DNA of 64,000 bases from Dehalococcoidia bacterium (GCA_009693045.1 SHXZ01000008.1:1-64000), one strand, 5' to 3'. Counted from the stretch's first letter, positions 54,729 to 64,000 are shown. Numbers and translations: made by a program. Notes: generated by a model from the letters alone, not told the origin.

Positions 54729-55177
54729 GCCGTGCCAGCGGCCGAAAACCCCTTCGTGTTGTCGTAGGCGGCTTCAACCATGGTGTGGATGCCTCCGCGG
54801 GGCTTGTAGTCCAGCGTGAGCTTCATGCGGCGCGGCTTGCAGCAGGCCACCAGGTCGCGGAGGATGCGGTTGGCGGCGTGCTCCTGGACGATGCCGACGT
54901 TCCGGTACGCCAGCAGGTAGTACTTCACCGACTTCAGCTCCAGGAGCAGCCGGTCCGGCACGTAGCGCACGGTGAGCGTGCCGAAGTCGGGGAGGCCGGT
55001 CCACGGGCAGACGGCGGTGAACTCGTCGGTGTCCAGCGCCACCTCGGCGTCCGAGTCGGGGTAGTCGTACGCGAACGAGATGAGCGCGCCCGGATCAGCG
55101 ACCTCCGGGCTGTCAACGGGGCCTTTCCAGTCCAGGGCGTCGTAGCGGGCTTTCAGGTCGTCGTAGCGGTGAGGCAT
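54725..55177 (-). CDS. queF: preQ1 reductase QueF
   Basis: EFTAVCPWTGLPDFGTLTVRYVPDRLLLELKSVKYYLLAYRNVGIVQEHAANRIL. Confidence 0.94.
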   Translation of the reverse strand: MPHRYDDLKARYDALDWKGPVDSPEVADPGALISFAYDYPDSDAEVALDTDEFTAVCPWTGLPDFGTLTVRYVPDRLLLELKSVKYYLLAYRNVGIVQEHAANRILRDLVACCKPRRMKLTLDYKPRGGIHTMVEAAYDNTKGFSAAGTA

Positions 55178-55318
55178 CGCTGGCGTCCTACGTTTTCCAT
55201 CTATGGTACCACGCCACACAGGGAGTTCCCCCAAGTCGCTAGTTTCGCTATACTTCGCACCGAGACTGTCACCTCTGCTGCCCCGAACAGACTGACATTG
55301 ATGGAGGAGGTAGAAACC

Positions 55319-55564
55319 ATGACGACCGCCGTAAATCCCAGGCTCAAGGTACTCCAGGCTCTGCGCTCCAAAGAGGGACAACGCATTTCGGTGGTTGACC
55401 TGGTGAAGACCACGGGCCTGGAGGAAGAGTTGGTCAAGAACAACTGCATCGACCTTGAGGTCGCCGGGTTCATCGTCGGGTACCGCAAGTCCGCGACGGA
55501 CGTCAGCTTCTCCATCTCGGATACGGGGAAGGTCCATGCTACGTATCTGGAGAGCAGGCGCTAG
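55319..55564 (+). CDS. Small winged-helix-like hypothetical protein
   Basis: 81 aa, GGAGG just upstream; MTTAVNPRLKVLQALRSKEGQRISVVDLVKTTGLEEELVKNNCIDLEVAGFIVGYR. Confidence 0.6.
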   Translation: MTTAVNPRLKVLQALRSKEGQRISVVDLVKTTGLEEELVKNNCIDLEVAGFIVGYRKSATDVSFSISDTGKVHATYLESRR

Positions 55565-55620
55565 GGCGCGCCCCGCAGAAGGACCCTGCGTGTCTTAGTT
55601 ATGGAGCGCCTGACGGGCCA

Positions 55621-56706
55621 TCACCGCCGCAAGCGGTGCAGCAGGTCTCGTTCCAGCCGCTCAAGCTGTCTCATTTGGTCAAACGAGGCAAAGCGCAGGA
55701 TGATCGTCTGCGCGCCCGCTTCGTGGTATTCCGCGATGCGGTCGGCGATGCGGGCCGCGCCGCCGAAGGGCCCCCACGCGTCGCCCCAGTGGCGTACGCC
55801 GTAGTAGCGCATCAGGAACGTGTCGGCCTCCTGCGCCGCCTGGGGCTCGTCCTCGCCGACGTTCACGGTCATGTAGAAGACGGCTTGCAGTGATGCCGGG
55901 TCGCGGCCCGCCTCCTTGGCGTACGCCCGGACCTTGCGGACGACCTCGGCGAACTCTTCCGGCGAGTCGGTGATGCCCATCACGCCGTCGGCGATGGTCG
56001 CGGCACGCCGGTACTGCCGCTCGTTGCCCGTGCGGTAGTGGCAGGCCAGCAACAGCGGGACGCCGGACTGCTGGACGGCGCGCGGTTGCATCGTGGGGCC
56101 TTCGTACTGGTAGAAGTCGCCTTTGAATTCCACCCACTCCGTCGCCTGAAACGCCCGCAGCAACGCCACGACCTCCTCTAGTCGCGCTGTGCGCTGCTTT
56201 GGCGGCACGCCCGCCGCAGCCCACTCCCGCCGCATCCCCTCCGTGAACGTGCCGCCCACGCCCATCGCCAGCGTCAGCCGCCCGCCGGAGAGCTGGTCCA
56301 GCGTGTGCGCCGTCTGGGCCAGCAGCGCGGGCTGGCGGAGCGCGCCCAGCAGCACGGCAGTGCCGAGGCGCACTCGCCGCGTCCGCGCCGCCACCGCCGC
56401 GAGGGTGGACAGCGGCTCCAGGCGGGGCTTGGCGGTGAGGCTGTCGCCGACCCAGACAGAGTCGCAGCCGATGGCCTCGGCACGCTCCGCCATCGCTAGG
56501 ACGAGCGCGGTGTCGGGCTGGCCCTCGCCGGAGAGCAGGATGCCGCGCGTGGGGAGGAGGATGCCGATGCGGAGGGGTGCGGACCTAACCCCCTCGCCCT
56601 CCCTCGCTCCGCTCGGGACAGGCTCTTCCCTGAAGGGAAGGGGGGAGTTCCCCTCCCCTGAAGGGGAGGGGCTAGGGGAGAGGTGTTCCCGCCGCTCAGT
56701 GGCCAC
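55621..56706 (-). CDS. LLM-class F420-dependent oxidoreductase with a repeat-derived N-terminus
   Basis: LRIGILLPTRGILLSGEGQPDTALVLAMAERAEAIGCDSVWVGDSLTAKPRLEPLSTLAAVAARTRRVRLGTAVLL; GTG at 56706 overlaps the cofC stop. Confidence 0.88.
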   Translation of the reverse strand: MATERREHLSPSPSPSGEGNSPLPFREEPVPSGAREGEGVRSAPLRIGILLPTRGILLSGEGQPDTALVLAMAERAEAIGCDSVWVGDSLTAKPRLEPLSTLAAVAARTRRVRLGTAVLLGALRQPALLAQTAHTLDQLSGGRLTLAMGVGGTFTEGMRREWAAAGVPPKQRTARLEEVVALLRAFQATEWVEFKGDFYQYEGPTMQPRAVQQSGVPLLLACHYRTGNERQYRRAATIADGVMGITDSPEEFAEVVRKVRAYAKEAGRDPASLQAVFYMTVNVGEDEPQAAQEADTFLMRYYGVRHWGDAWGPFGGAARIADRIAEYHEAGAQTIILRFASFDQMRQLERLERDLLHRLRR

Positions 56707-57385
56707 GTCGTGACCTCTCGCTTTCTCGGAACAGCTTGTCGGGAGGGACGTGCGCCAGGGTCCAACCCTGCTCGCCGACGAAGGCGTCCGGCCTGAGCGA
56801 CCGCCACTGCCGCAGGTCGTCAATCGTGTCCACGTCCAGCCCCAGCGCCTGGCTGAAGTACGGCACGACCTGGTAGCCGAGGCGCGTCGCCTCCGCCAAG
56901 TGGCACTTGAAGCTCTGCTCGCCCAGCAGGAACGCGAACGTCGAATTGCGAGGCATGAGGACAGCGTTGCTGCCGCCGTCGCGCGCGGCAGGGACGAGCA
57001 CGGGGTAGCGCTGCCGCCCGGAGGCCTCCACGCACGCGGCCACCTCGGCCGGGGTGACCAAGGGCAGGTCGGCGGGCAGGAAAAGCGCCGCGTCGCCGCT
57101 CTGGGCGAACCACCGCGCGAAGGCCGAGTCCAGGGCGGCGTTTAGTCCCGCGCCTCCGTCGTCAAACCACTTTGCGCCCGCTTGCCGGGCAAGGGCCTGC
57201 ACCGCGCCGTCTCCGCCGACTACCCACGTCTCGGCGATGGCGGGGCACTGCGCGGCGGCCGCGACGACCCGCATCGCCAGGTGGCATGCGATGGCCGCGC
57301 GTTCGACATCGCTCACGTGCGGGGCCAGCCGCGACTTGGCGGCGGCGAGCGGCTTCATGGGGATGACGGCGAGGACCTGGGGCAT
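56696..57385 (-). CDS. cofC: 2-phospho-L-lactate guanylyltransferase
   Basis: LAVIPMKPLAAAKSRLAPHVSDVERAAIACHLAMRVV ... LFLPADLPLVTPAEV ... GSNAVLMPRNSTFAFLLGEQSFKCHL. Confidence 0.9.
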   Translation of the reverse strand: MPQVLAVIPMKPLAAAKSRLAPHVSDVERAAIACHLAMRVVAAAAQCPAIAETWVVGGDGAVQALARQAGAKWFDDGGAGLNAALDSAFARWFAQSGDAALFLPADLPLVTPAEVAACVEASGRQRYPVLVPAARDGGSNAVLMPRNSTFAFLLGEQSFKCHLAEATRLGYQVVPYFSQALGLDVDTIDDLRQWRSLRPDAFVGEQGWTLAHVPPDKLFRESERSRRGH

Positions 57386-57588
57386 TTTTATGTCACCTGG
57401 ACCGCAGTGCGTCTGGCCGCTTCAAGGGTACATGAGAGGAGGCACAGGACGGAAGTGGCAATTGCTCCGGGGGGCCGGGGCCGCGCGTAGGCGGCGGCGT
57501 GGGGATGAGCGGGGGCGCGGCCCGGTGGGGATGAGGAGTGGGGCGCCGGCCCCCCCACCTCATGCCTCTCGCCCCACCTTGTTCTCTG

Positions 57589-58524
57589 TTATCGCGTCGC
57601 CAGATCCACGACCAGCTTCGCCAGCCGAACCTTGTCCTCAGGCCCAGTCATGATCGTGTCCGCCACGACGGCGCGCATCCCCAGCGCCTCCACCTGCGGC
57701 GCGAGTGCGCGGTCCACAGTGTCCAGCACGAACGTCGTGCACAGGCCCTTCAGCCGCTTCGCGACGGCGAGGGCGCTCGGCTCTTCGCCCAGCTCGCGGA
57801 AGAGCTTCGCCGCCGGGCCCTTGATGGCCTCGCCGCCGACGATGGGGCTGACGGCGATCTTGGGGCCGGAGAACGCCGCTATCCTCTTCCGCACGCCGAG
57901 CAACTCCAGAATCGGCTGGAGGCTCAGGAAGGGATTTGAGGGACAGAAGACGATGGCTCGGGCGGTCTCCAGCGCATCGGCGAAGGCGGGCGAGGGCGAC
58001 GACCAGTCCGCGCCCTCGTAGGTGATGTCCGTGACCCGTGGCTCGCAGCGGTGCTTGACGAAGTATTCCTGGAACTTGAGCACGCCCTGGTCGGTGAGCA
58101 GCGACGTGCGGACCGGATCATCGCTCATGGGCGCGACGCGGTGCTTGACGCCCAGCGCGGCGCAAAGCTCCTCGGTGGCCTGGGAGAGGCTGGCGCCGTG
58201 CTTCATCAGCTCGGAGCGGCGCAGGTGCGTGGCGAGGTCTTTGTCGCCCAGGTTGAACCAGGTCGGCACGCCGTATTTCTCCAGGGAGCGGAGCACCGTG
58301 AATGTGTCGTCCGCCAGGCCCCAGCCCGTCGCGGGGTTGACGATGCCCGCGAGAGTGTACATGACCGTGTCCAGGTCCGGCGAGACGTGGAGGCCGTGGA
58401 ACTCATCGTCGTCGCCCGTATTGACCACCACGAGGAACTGCTCGGGCGGCAGGACTTGCGCCAGGCCCCAGGCGAGCTTGGCGCCGCCGACGCCGCCAGC
58501 CAAGGCCAGGATTTCGTTGGGCAC
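57589..58524 (-). CDS. cofD: 2-phospho-L-lactate transferase
   Basis: LALAGGVGGAKLAWGLAQVLPPEQFLVVVNTGDDDEFHGLHVSPDLDTVMYTLAG ... STS-like FCPSNPFLSLQPIL ... IAVSPIVGGEAIKGPAAKLFRELG. Confidence 0.94.
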   Translation of the reverse strand: MPNEILALAGGVGGAKLAWGLAQVLPPEQFLVVVNTGDDDEFHGLHVSPDLDTVMYTLAGIVNPATGWGLADDTFTVLRSLEKYGVPTWFNLGDKDLATHLRRSELMKHGASLSQATEELCAALGVKHRVAPMSDDPVRTSLLTDQGVLKFQEYFVKHRCEPRVTDITYEGADWSSPSPAFADALETARAIVFCPSNPFLSLQPILELLGVRKRIAAFSGPKIAVSPIVGGEAIKGPAAKLFRELGEEPSALAVAKRLKGLCTTFVLDTVDRALAPQVEALGMRAVVADTIMTGPEDKVRLAKLVVDLATR

Positions 58525-58579
58525 AGTGGCATACTCCAGTGCAGTGCGAAACTGTTCGCCGTGGGTTTCACGTCGCTGG

Positions 58580-58608
58580 GTAGGGGCGGGTTTGAAACCC
58601 GCCCCTAC
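58580..58608. repeat. 29-bp hairpin of the GTAGGGGC family
   Basis: GTAGGGGCGGGTTT-G-AAACCCGCCCCTAC. Confidence 0.9.
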
Positions 58609-58668
58609 GGCTACCGTCTCACCAGGTAGTTTGTGAGAGCCTCTTCCGAGACGCCGTCTATGGCAAGA

Positions 58669-60177
58669 CTAGCGAATGCCTTCCCACGTGAGACGCTCTT
58701 CGCGCCAGGGGTCGTTCATCGTCTTGCACTCGTAGTCAATGACCATGGTCGCCCGCTCGCTCAGGGAGTACGTCGGCCACTTTGGCATCGTGGAATGGTT
58801 CGGGTCGCCGGTGCGGGCGAAGTGGACGAAGGCTGGATTCACTTGGCCGACAACGCCGCGAGAAGCCGTTCGGACGAGCAGTGGCGACTCCACGTTGGCA
58901 AAGACCAGCGGCGTGGGGAGGCCGGTGTCCAACTGGTAGAAGTACATGTACGGCGCCTTCCCGCCTGCGGCGATCTGCGCCTCGGCCACGCGAATGGCGG
59001 GGATGCGCCATTCGAGGTCCGACGAAATTGTTGCGAGCAGCGCCGATGCCGCAGACCCCGGCCGCGTCCGGCGGTACGTCTCCACCACGCCGTCGGCGCG
59101 GCTCCCGAGCATGGGACGCAGGTCGCGGCGGAGCGCCGCGTCGTCCATCCAGCCGAAGTCCGGGTTCAGCCTCGTGGCGTTGAAGTGGTCATGGCGGCTG
59201 CTCCCGAGCATGATGGAGACGTTCTTGGCGGAACCGGACGCGATGGCGGCGGTCGGCTGGTCAAGCAGGGCGATCCCGTCAATGGCCGGAATGAACACTG
59301 TTGTATTTGGGAACGCAAGGAGCGGGGCGTCCTTCGCGATCATCTTGGCGGTCACTGCCGTTGACACTTGATAGAAGCGCTCCGCGGGTACGGAGGCGAG
59401 CTTGTTGATGTCGCCCTTCTTGACGCCAAGCTCCGCAAGGGCAGCGTCTGCATTGCGCGCCGCTTCTTCGCGGGTGACGCGCGGCCACATGAGGTAGCCG
59501 CTGATGGGGATTGCGCGGTGGAACAAACCCTTTGCCGCTGGCATAGCCAACAGGGTCCAGATCTTGGAGCCGCCGCCGGACTCGCCAAAGATGGTCACGT
59601 TGCCAGGGTCGCCACCGAACGCCGCAATGTTGTCGCGCACCCACTCCAGAGAGGCGACGATGTCCAACACTCCCGCGTTGGCCGACGTGGCGTACTCCTC
59701 GCCGAACGCGTCGCCCAGGTAAAGGTGGCCGAAAATGCTCAGGCGGTGGTTGACGGACACGGCCACCACGTCCCCGCGCTTCGCCAGCGCGGTGCCCTCG
59801 CACCGGGGCCCCGCGCCGGAGCCGAACTCCCACGCGCCGCCGTGGATCCACACCATCACCGGGCGGCGCGCACCGTCCCGGAGGCCGGGCGTCCACACGT
59901 TGAGCACCAGGCAGTCCTCGCCCTGTTGCTCGTTCTCGGCGAAGAACCCCGACGCCGCTCTCACGGCGGCCGCGTCCGCGCGTTCCGGCTGCGGACAGGC
60001 CTGGCCGTACTGGGTTGCATCGCGCACGCCAGCCCACGGCTTGGGCGCTGTAGGCGGCAGGAAGCGGTTGCGCCCTCCCGTCGGCCCACCGTAGGGGATG
60101 CCCTTGAAGATGTTGACGCCGCCGGCAGTGGTCCCGCGTACTTTGCCGGTGGTCGTTTCCACGATTGGGTCAGCCAT
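58669..60177 (-). CDS. Carboxylesterase/lipase family protein (type B)
   Basis: [19 protein letters not shown] ... [12 protein letters not shown] ... [13 protein letters not shown] ... [21 protein letters not shown]. Confidence 0.92.
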   Translation of the reverse strand: MADPIVETTTGKVRGTTAGGVNIFKGIPYGGPTGGRNRFLPPTAPKPWAGVRDATQYGQACPQPERADAAAVRAASGFFAENEQQGEDCLVLNVWTPGLRDGARRPVMVWIHGGAWEFGSGAGPRCEGTALAKRGDVVAVSVNHRLSIFGHLYLGDAFGEEYATSANAGVLDIVASLEWVRDNIAAFGGDPGNVTIFGESGGGSKIWTLLAMPAAKGLFHRAIPISGYLMWPRVTREEAARNADAALAELGVKKGDINKLASVPAERFYQVSTAVTAKMIAKDAPLLAFPNTTVFIPAIDGIALLDQPTAAIASGSAKNVSIMLGSSRHDHFNATRLNPDFGWMDDAALRRDLRPMLGSRADGVVETYRRTRPGSAASALLATISSDLEWRIPAIRVAEAQIAAGGKAPYMYFYQLDTGLPTPLVFANVESPLLVRTASRGVVGQVNPAFVHFARTGDPNHSTMPKWPTYSLSERATMVIDYECKTMNDPWREERLTWEGIR

Positions 60178-60356
60178 TGCCCCCTCCTTGCTCTGCCAAT
60201 TGTGTCGCAGGACACGATCCACAGCTTTCATGTGGTAAGAGCGAAGCGAGATGATTCTTCCCCACCTCTCCGCCCTGACCTAACCCCCAGCCCCTTCCCT
60301 GCAAGGGAAGGGGAGTAAGCGACTCCGAAGGGGCTGAGCCCCTTCGGGCTTCCCAT

Positions 60357-61733
60357 TCACTTAGGTGACTTAGGGGCATCACCGTTCCGCGGGTGGCTGT
60401 ACCGGAACTTTTCCGACTTGACGAGCTTGTGGTAGGTGCCGAACCGCTCCTCGGGCTTGTCAGTTACCTGGTCCAGCGGCTCCATTGGGTCGTCGCCGGC
60501 TTCAAAGACGTGGCGCAGCTTGTACAGCGTGGAGCGCTCCGCAGGCACGCGGTCGGCCTCGCGGATGAGCTTGCGGAACTCCTGTGGACGGACGAGCTGG
60601 CCCCAGCCCGCTCCCGCGCTGGTGGAGATGCTCTCGTTGATCAGGGTGCCGCCAAGGTCGTTGACGCCCGCGTTCAGCAGCACCTGCGCCATGCGCGGAC
60701 CCTCTTTGACCCACGACGACTGGAGGTTCGGTATCCAGTTGTTGAGCATGATACGCGAAACGGCGTGGACCTTGAGCACTTCGACGCCCGTGGGACCGGG
60801 GCGGATGCCCGGCACGGTCTTCTGCAGAAACATCGGCGCTTCCGTGTGGACGAAGCTCAGAGGGACGAACTCGGTGAAGCCGCCCGTGTCCTGCTGGATG
60901 CTGCGGATCAGCGCCAGGTGCTCCGCAACGTGGCGGCTGGTCTCCGCGTGGCCGAACATCACCGTTGACGTGGTGCGGATGCCGAGCGCGTGGGCGGTGG
61001 TGATGACCTCCACCCACTGCTTGACGGTGATGCGCCCCGGCGAGATGCGGTCGCGCATCTCCTGGTCCAGCACCTCGGCGGACGTGCCCGGCAAGCTGCC
61101 GACGCCCGCGGCCTGAAGTTCCGTCAGGTATTCGCGGACGGTGCACTGCGAGCGGACGGCGCCGTACAGAACCTCCTCCGGCGAGAAGCCGTGGATGTGG
61201 ATGCCCGGAACCGCCTCCTTGATGGCGCGGCAGAGCTTGATGTACAGGTCGCCCTCCATCTTGGGCGGCAGGCCCGCCTGCACGCACACCTCGGTGGCGC
61301 CCAGGTCCCAGGCCTCGCGCACGCGGCGGAGAATCTCCTCCGTCGGCAGGAAGTAGCCCTCCTCCTGCCGGAAGTCGCGGCTGAAGGCGCAGAAGCCGCA
61401 GCCCTTGATGCAGACGTTGGTGAAGTTGACGTTCCGGTTCACCACGTACGTAACGACATCGCCGACGCGCTGGCGTCGCAGCGTGTCCGCGGCGAGCAGC
61501 GTGGCCATCATGTCCAGGCCGCTGGAGCCGAGCAGGGTCTCGCCGGCGGCGGCGGTGACGTCCTTGCCAGCCAGGGCGTCGTCAAGGACGCGCGCGACGA
61601 CGGGCGAGACGGCGCTCAGAAGCCGATCCAACCCACCGATTCCCTCTCCCCGGATGGGAGAGGACGAGGGTGAGGCTGAGACATCGCGCTGTATTGCAGT
61701 CTCCGATTTACGTAGCTGGGACATACCGTTCAA
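60357..61733 (-). CDS. cofH: FO synthase subunit CofH
   Basis: VTYVVNRNVNFTNVCIKGCGFCAFSRDFRQEEGYFLPTEEIL (CxxxCxxC) ... YLTELQAAGVGSLPGTSAEVLDQEMRDRISPGRITVKQWVEVITTAH. Confidence 0.92.
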   Translation of the reverse strand: MNGMSQLRKSETAIQRDVSASPSSSPIRGEGIGGLDRLLSAVSPVVARVLDDALAGKDVTAAAGETLLGSSGLDMMATLLAADTLRRQRVGDVVTYVVNRNVNFTNVCIKGCGFCAFSRDFRQEEGYFLPTEEILRRVREAWDLGATEVCVQAGLPPKMEGDLYIKLCRAIKEAVPGIHIHGFSPEEVLYGAVRSQCTVREYLTELQAAGVGSLPGTSAEVLDQEMRDRISPGRITVKQWVEVITTAHALGIRTTSTVMFGHAETSRHVAEHLALIRSIQQDTGGFTEFVPLSFVHTEAPMFLQKTVPGIRPGPTGVEVLKVHAVSRIMLNNWIPNLQSSWVKEGPRMAQVLLNAGVNDLGGTLINESISTSAGAGWGQLVRPQEFRKLIREADRVPAERSTLYKLRHVFEAGDDPMEPLDQVTDKPEERFGTYHKLVKSEKFRYSHPRNGDAPKSPK

Positions 61734-62967
61734 TCCCTTCTTTCACATAGCCGTCCTCGCCGGCGACGGCCAACACACGCGGCGCAACCGCATCCGCCAG
61801 CCAGCCTTGCTCTGCAATGTAGCTGGGGTACACAGGCAGGCGCGGCACGAGCTCAAAGCCCTCTGCCCGGGTGCGGCGAGCGAGGTCGGTGAGGTGCGGC
61901 CACGGCGCCTCCGGGTTTACGAAGTCGGGCGTCAGGGGCGAAACGCCGCCCCAGTCGTTCAGCCCCGCGTGCAGGTAGAGGGGGAAATCGCGGGGCGTGA
62001 GGTTTGGCGGCGCCTGGATGTTGGCGTCCTTGCCCAGCGCCAGGCGAGTTACCGCCAGGGTCCTCACCATGTCCACGCTGCCCGGCTCGCCGCGGCCCCA
62101 CATGGCGGTCTGGGGCTTGGCGCGGAAGTTCTGGACGATGACCTCCTGGATTTGGCCGTGCTGGTCGTGGAGCCGCTTGATGGCGAAGAGCGACGCCACA
62201 CGGTCTTCCAACGTCTCGCCGATGCCGATGAGGATTCCGGTGGTGAAGGGCGCTTTGAGCTTGCCCGCGTTCTCCAACGTCTTGAGGCGCACGGCGGGCC
62301 GCTTGCTGGGCGCGAACTCGTGCGGGCCGCCCGGCGCGTACAGCAGCGGGCTGATGTTCTCCAGCATGATGCCCATGGACGCGCTCACCTCGCGGAGCGA
62401 GGCCATTTCGCGGTTGCTCATGGTGCCGGGATTGAGGTGCGGCAAGAGGGTAGTCTCTTCAAGCACCAGGGCGCTCACGTCATGCAGATATTCCAACGTC
62501 GTGCGGTAGCCGCGGTGCGCGAGCCAGTCCCTGGCCTCGGGGTAGCGCTGTTCGGGGCGCTCGCCCAGCGTGAAGAGGGCCTCGGTACAGCCGAGGCGCT
62601 CGCCTGCGCGGGCGACCCCCAGCACCTCCTCCGGCGTCATGAAGAGGCGGGCGGCCTTGCCGGGCTCCTGGCGGAAGGTGCAGTAGCCGCAGATGTCGCG
62701 GCAGAGCTGTGTGAGCGGGATGAACACCTTGGGCGAGAAGCTGACGCGGTGGCCTTTTCCCTGGTCACGGAGCGCCGAAGCCGCCTTGCAGATGGCGGGG
62801 AGGTCTGTGAGCGGCGCGCGCATCAGCTCGCAGCCCTCAGCCTCAGCGAGCGCGCTGCCGCCAGCGAGCCGCTCCAGGATGGCCGCTACGGCAGGCGTTG
62901 CTTCGGCGGAGGTGGGCGCTTTGAGCAGCCAGGCTAGCTCTGGTTGGGCTTTCACGGTTGGGGACAC
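61708..62967 (-). CDS. cofG: FO synthase subunit CofG
   Basis: VFIPLTQLCRDICGYCTFRQEPGKAARLFMTPEEVL (CxxxCxxC) ... EALFTLGERPEQRYPEARDWLAHRGYRTTLEYL ... LLPHLNPGTMS. Confidence 0.93.
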   Translation of the reverse strand: MSPTVKAQPELAWLLKAPTSAEATPAVAAILERLAGGSALAEAEGCELMRAPLTDLPAICKAASALRDQGKGHRVSFSPKVFIPLTQLCRDICGYCTFRQEPGKAARLFMTPEEVLGVARAGERLGCTEALFTLGERPEQRYPEARDWLAHRGYRTTLEYLHDVSALVLEETTLLPHLNPGTMSNREMASLREVSASMGIMLENISPLLYAPGGPHEFAPSKRPAVRLKTLENAGKLKAPFTTGILIGIGETLEDRVASLFAIKRLHDQHGQIQEVIVQNFRAKPQTAMWGRGEPGSVDMVRTLAVTRLALGKDANIQAPPNLTPRDFPLYLHAGLNDWGGVSPLTPDFVNPEAPWPHLTDLARRTRAEGFELVPRLPVYPSYIAEQGWLADAVAPRVLAVAGEDGYVKEGIERYVPAT

Positions 62968-63154
62968 GTAACCCTCTTGTGGAGTTCCTACTCAGTAAGG
63001 GTGGGATTATGGTCATTGTATCGCGCGCCGTACGGCCATCACAACAAGGTCTTTCTCTTCTCGCCGCCATGCGCGTAATCGGGATCAGAAACAGGAGGAA
63101 CCCGCCACGACAAGACGAGGTTGACGCACGCATCCCCGACGCCTAGACTGGCGC

Positions 63155-63526
63155 ATGATGGCCGTCGGCACAGTGTTCTGCGAGGGAAGCGTGGAGAAGG
63201 GTCTGCTGGGCTTTCTGCTCAAGGCTGCGGAGCGATTTGCCCGGCTCAGGAGAGAGCGGTGGTTCCGGTGGTGGAGCTTCGCCGCGATGGCTGGCTTTGT
63301 CCTGGTGTTGCTGTTCACGGACAAGGCTGAGCTTACGACGTCCAGCTGGGGCGTGCTGGCGGCGACGCTGCTCGTCGTGGGCTTTCCGTGGCTGGTTGGT
63401 GTGCTCGTTGACGCCTTGATCACGGGCATCGTCGTCATCCTGTCCAGCGCCATGGTCGTCCGGTGGCTGGCGCGCTTGGGCCTCAGGAAACGCGGCGTTG
63501 GCAGTGGCTCGCAGGGACCGGCTTGA
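63155..63526 (+). CDS. Hypothetical membrane protein
   Basis: Two to three hydrophobic helices; stop overlaps the start of the following HAD-like gene. Confidence 0.55.
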   Translation: MMAVGTVFCEGSVEKGLLGFLLKAAERFARLRRERWFRWWSFAAMAGFVLVLLFTDKAELTTSSWGVLAATLLVVGFPWLVGVLVDALITGIVVILSSAMVVRWLARLGLRKRGVGSGSQGPA

Positions 63527-63972
63527 ACATCTTCTTTGACGTGGACTACACCATCATCTCCTACGACGGCACGCTCCGTCCCGGCGTCAAGGAGGTGTTC
63601 GAGCAGCTCAAGCAGGACGGCCTGGACATTTACGTGTGGTCGGGGATGGGGATACGCTGGAACGTGGTGCGCACGCACGGGCTGGCGCCGTTCGTTAGCG
63701 GGGTGTACGAGAAGCCGATCCAGAACTACGTGGAAGCGGTGAACGCCATGCTGACGCGGCAGGAGCTGCCCGTGCGCCCTGAGTTTGTGGTGGACGACTA
63801 CCCGGAGATCGTCACCGCCCTGGGTGGGATGGCCATCAGGCCGTTCTGGGCGGTGGACATGCGCGATCGGGAGATGGAGCGGGTGTACCGCATCGTGTGC
63901 GACTACCGCCGAACGGGCACGTCCAGCGACACGGCGTTCCGCCCGCCGCCGAGCGACCACAGCGCGCCATGA
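63523..63972 (+). CDS. HAD superfamily-like hydrolase
   Basis: NIFFDVDYTIISYDGTLRPGVKEVFEQLKQDGLDIYVWSGMG ... FVVDDYPEIVTALGG; TTG start inferred. Confidence 0.72.
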   Translation: MNIFFDVDYTIISYDGTLRPGVKEVFEQLKQDGLDIYVWSGMGIRWNVVRTHGLAPFVSGVYEKPIQNYVEAVNAMLTRQELPVRPEFVVDDYPEIVTALGGMAIRPFWAVDMRDREMERVYRIVCDYRRTGTSSDTAFRPPPSDHSAP

Positions 63973-64000
63973 GTCCCATTAGAGTCCTGCCCCGCCAACT

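Noticed and set aside
57440-57580. Very GC-rich stretch between cofD and cofC as a structured RNA
   Set aside because: Contains GGGGCCGG/CCGGCCCC-type complementarity but no recognisable riboswitch or ncRNA motif; at this GC content such pairing is expected by chance.
1-64000. CRISPR array or complete transposase gene
   Set aside because: No regularly spaced direct repeats with spacers and no transposase ORF were recognised; the repetitive DNA is tandem, palindromic or TIR-type.

Overview
GC-rich bacterial chromosome segment. Gene content (F420 biosynthesis cluster, LLM oxidoreductases, several CaiB/BaiF CoA-transferases, DUF3090, DUF5679, rsmH outside a dcw cluster) suggests a Chloroflexota genome of Dehalococcoidia/SAR202 type; this lineage call is inference. 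Housekeeping blocks: rsmH, mogA, trmD, pdxA-proC-yggT, pepA, dprA-topA-xerC, rpsP-khpA, yebC-ruvC-ruvA, lipB/queF and cofG-cofH-(esterase)-cofD-cofC-LLM. A metabolic block (22-39 kb) carries a methylmalonyl-CoA mutase-like protein, a MaoC dehydratase, an RND transporter, an acyl-CoA dehydrogenase, a ferredoxin, SucD/SucC-like ligase subunits, a malyl-CoA lyase-like protein, a CCR-like MDR reductase and two CaiB-like transferases. I found no CRISPR array, complete transposase gene or rRNA. The most unusual signals are: (1) several small repeat families: a ~146-bp element with terminal inverted repeats (one full and one truncated copy), a second ~180-bp TIR family with two copies of different interior, and perfect hairpins with GTAGGGGC...GCCCCTAC arms and different cores; (2) an 11-bp tandem array that changes variant in blocks; (3) many eroded genes, including dprA with three lesions, a mutS 5' remnant, a LysR gene with a CAG-to-TAG-like nonsense codon, and a gene interrupted by an in-frame TAG; (4) a decayed island with an EndoIII/MutY-type Fe-S loop fragment overlapping an HNH nuclease gene; (5) repeat sequence read as protein inside F420-cluster genes; (6) a NYN + Zn-ribbon + cold-shock-domain protein. 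All calls are from reading the sequence only; no searches were run.
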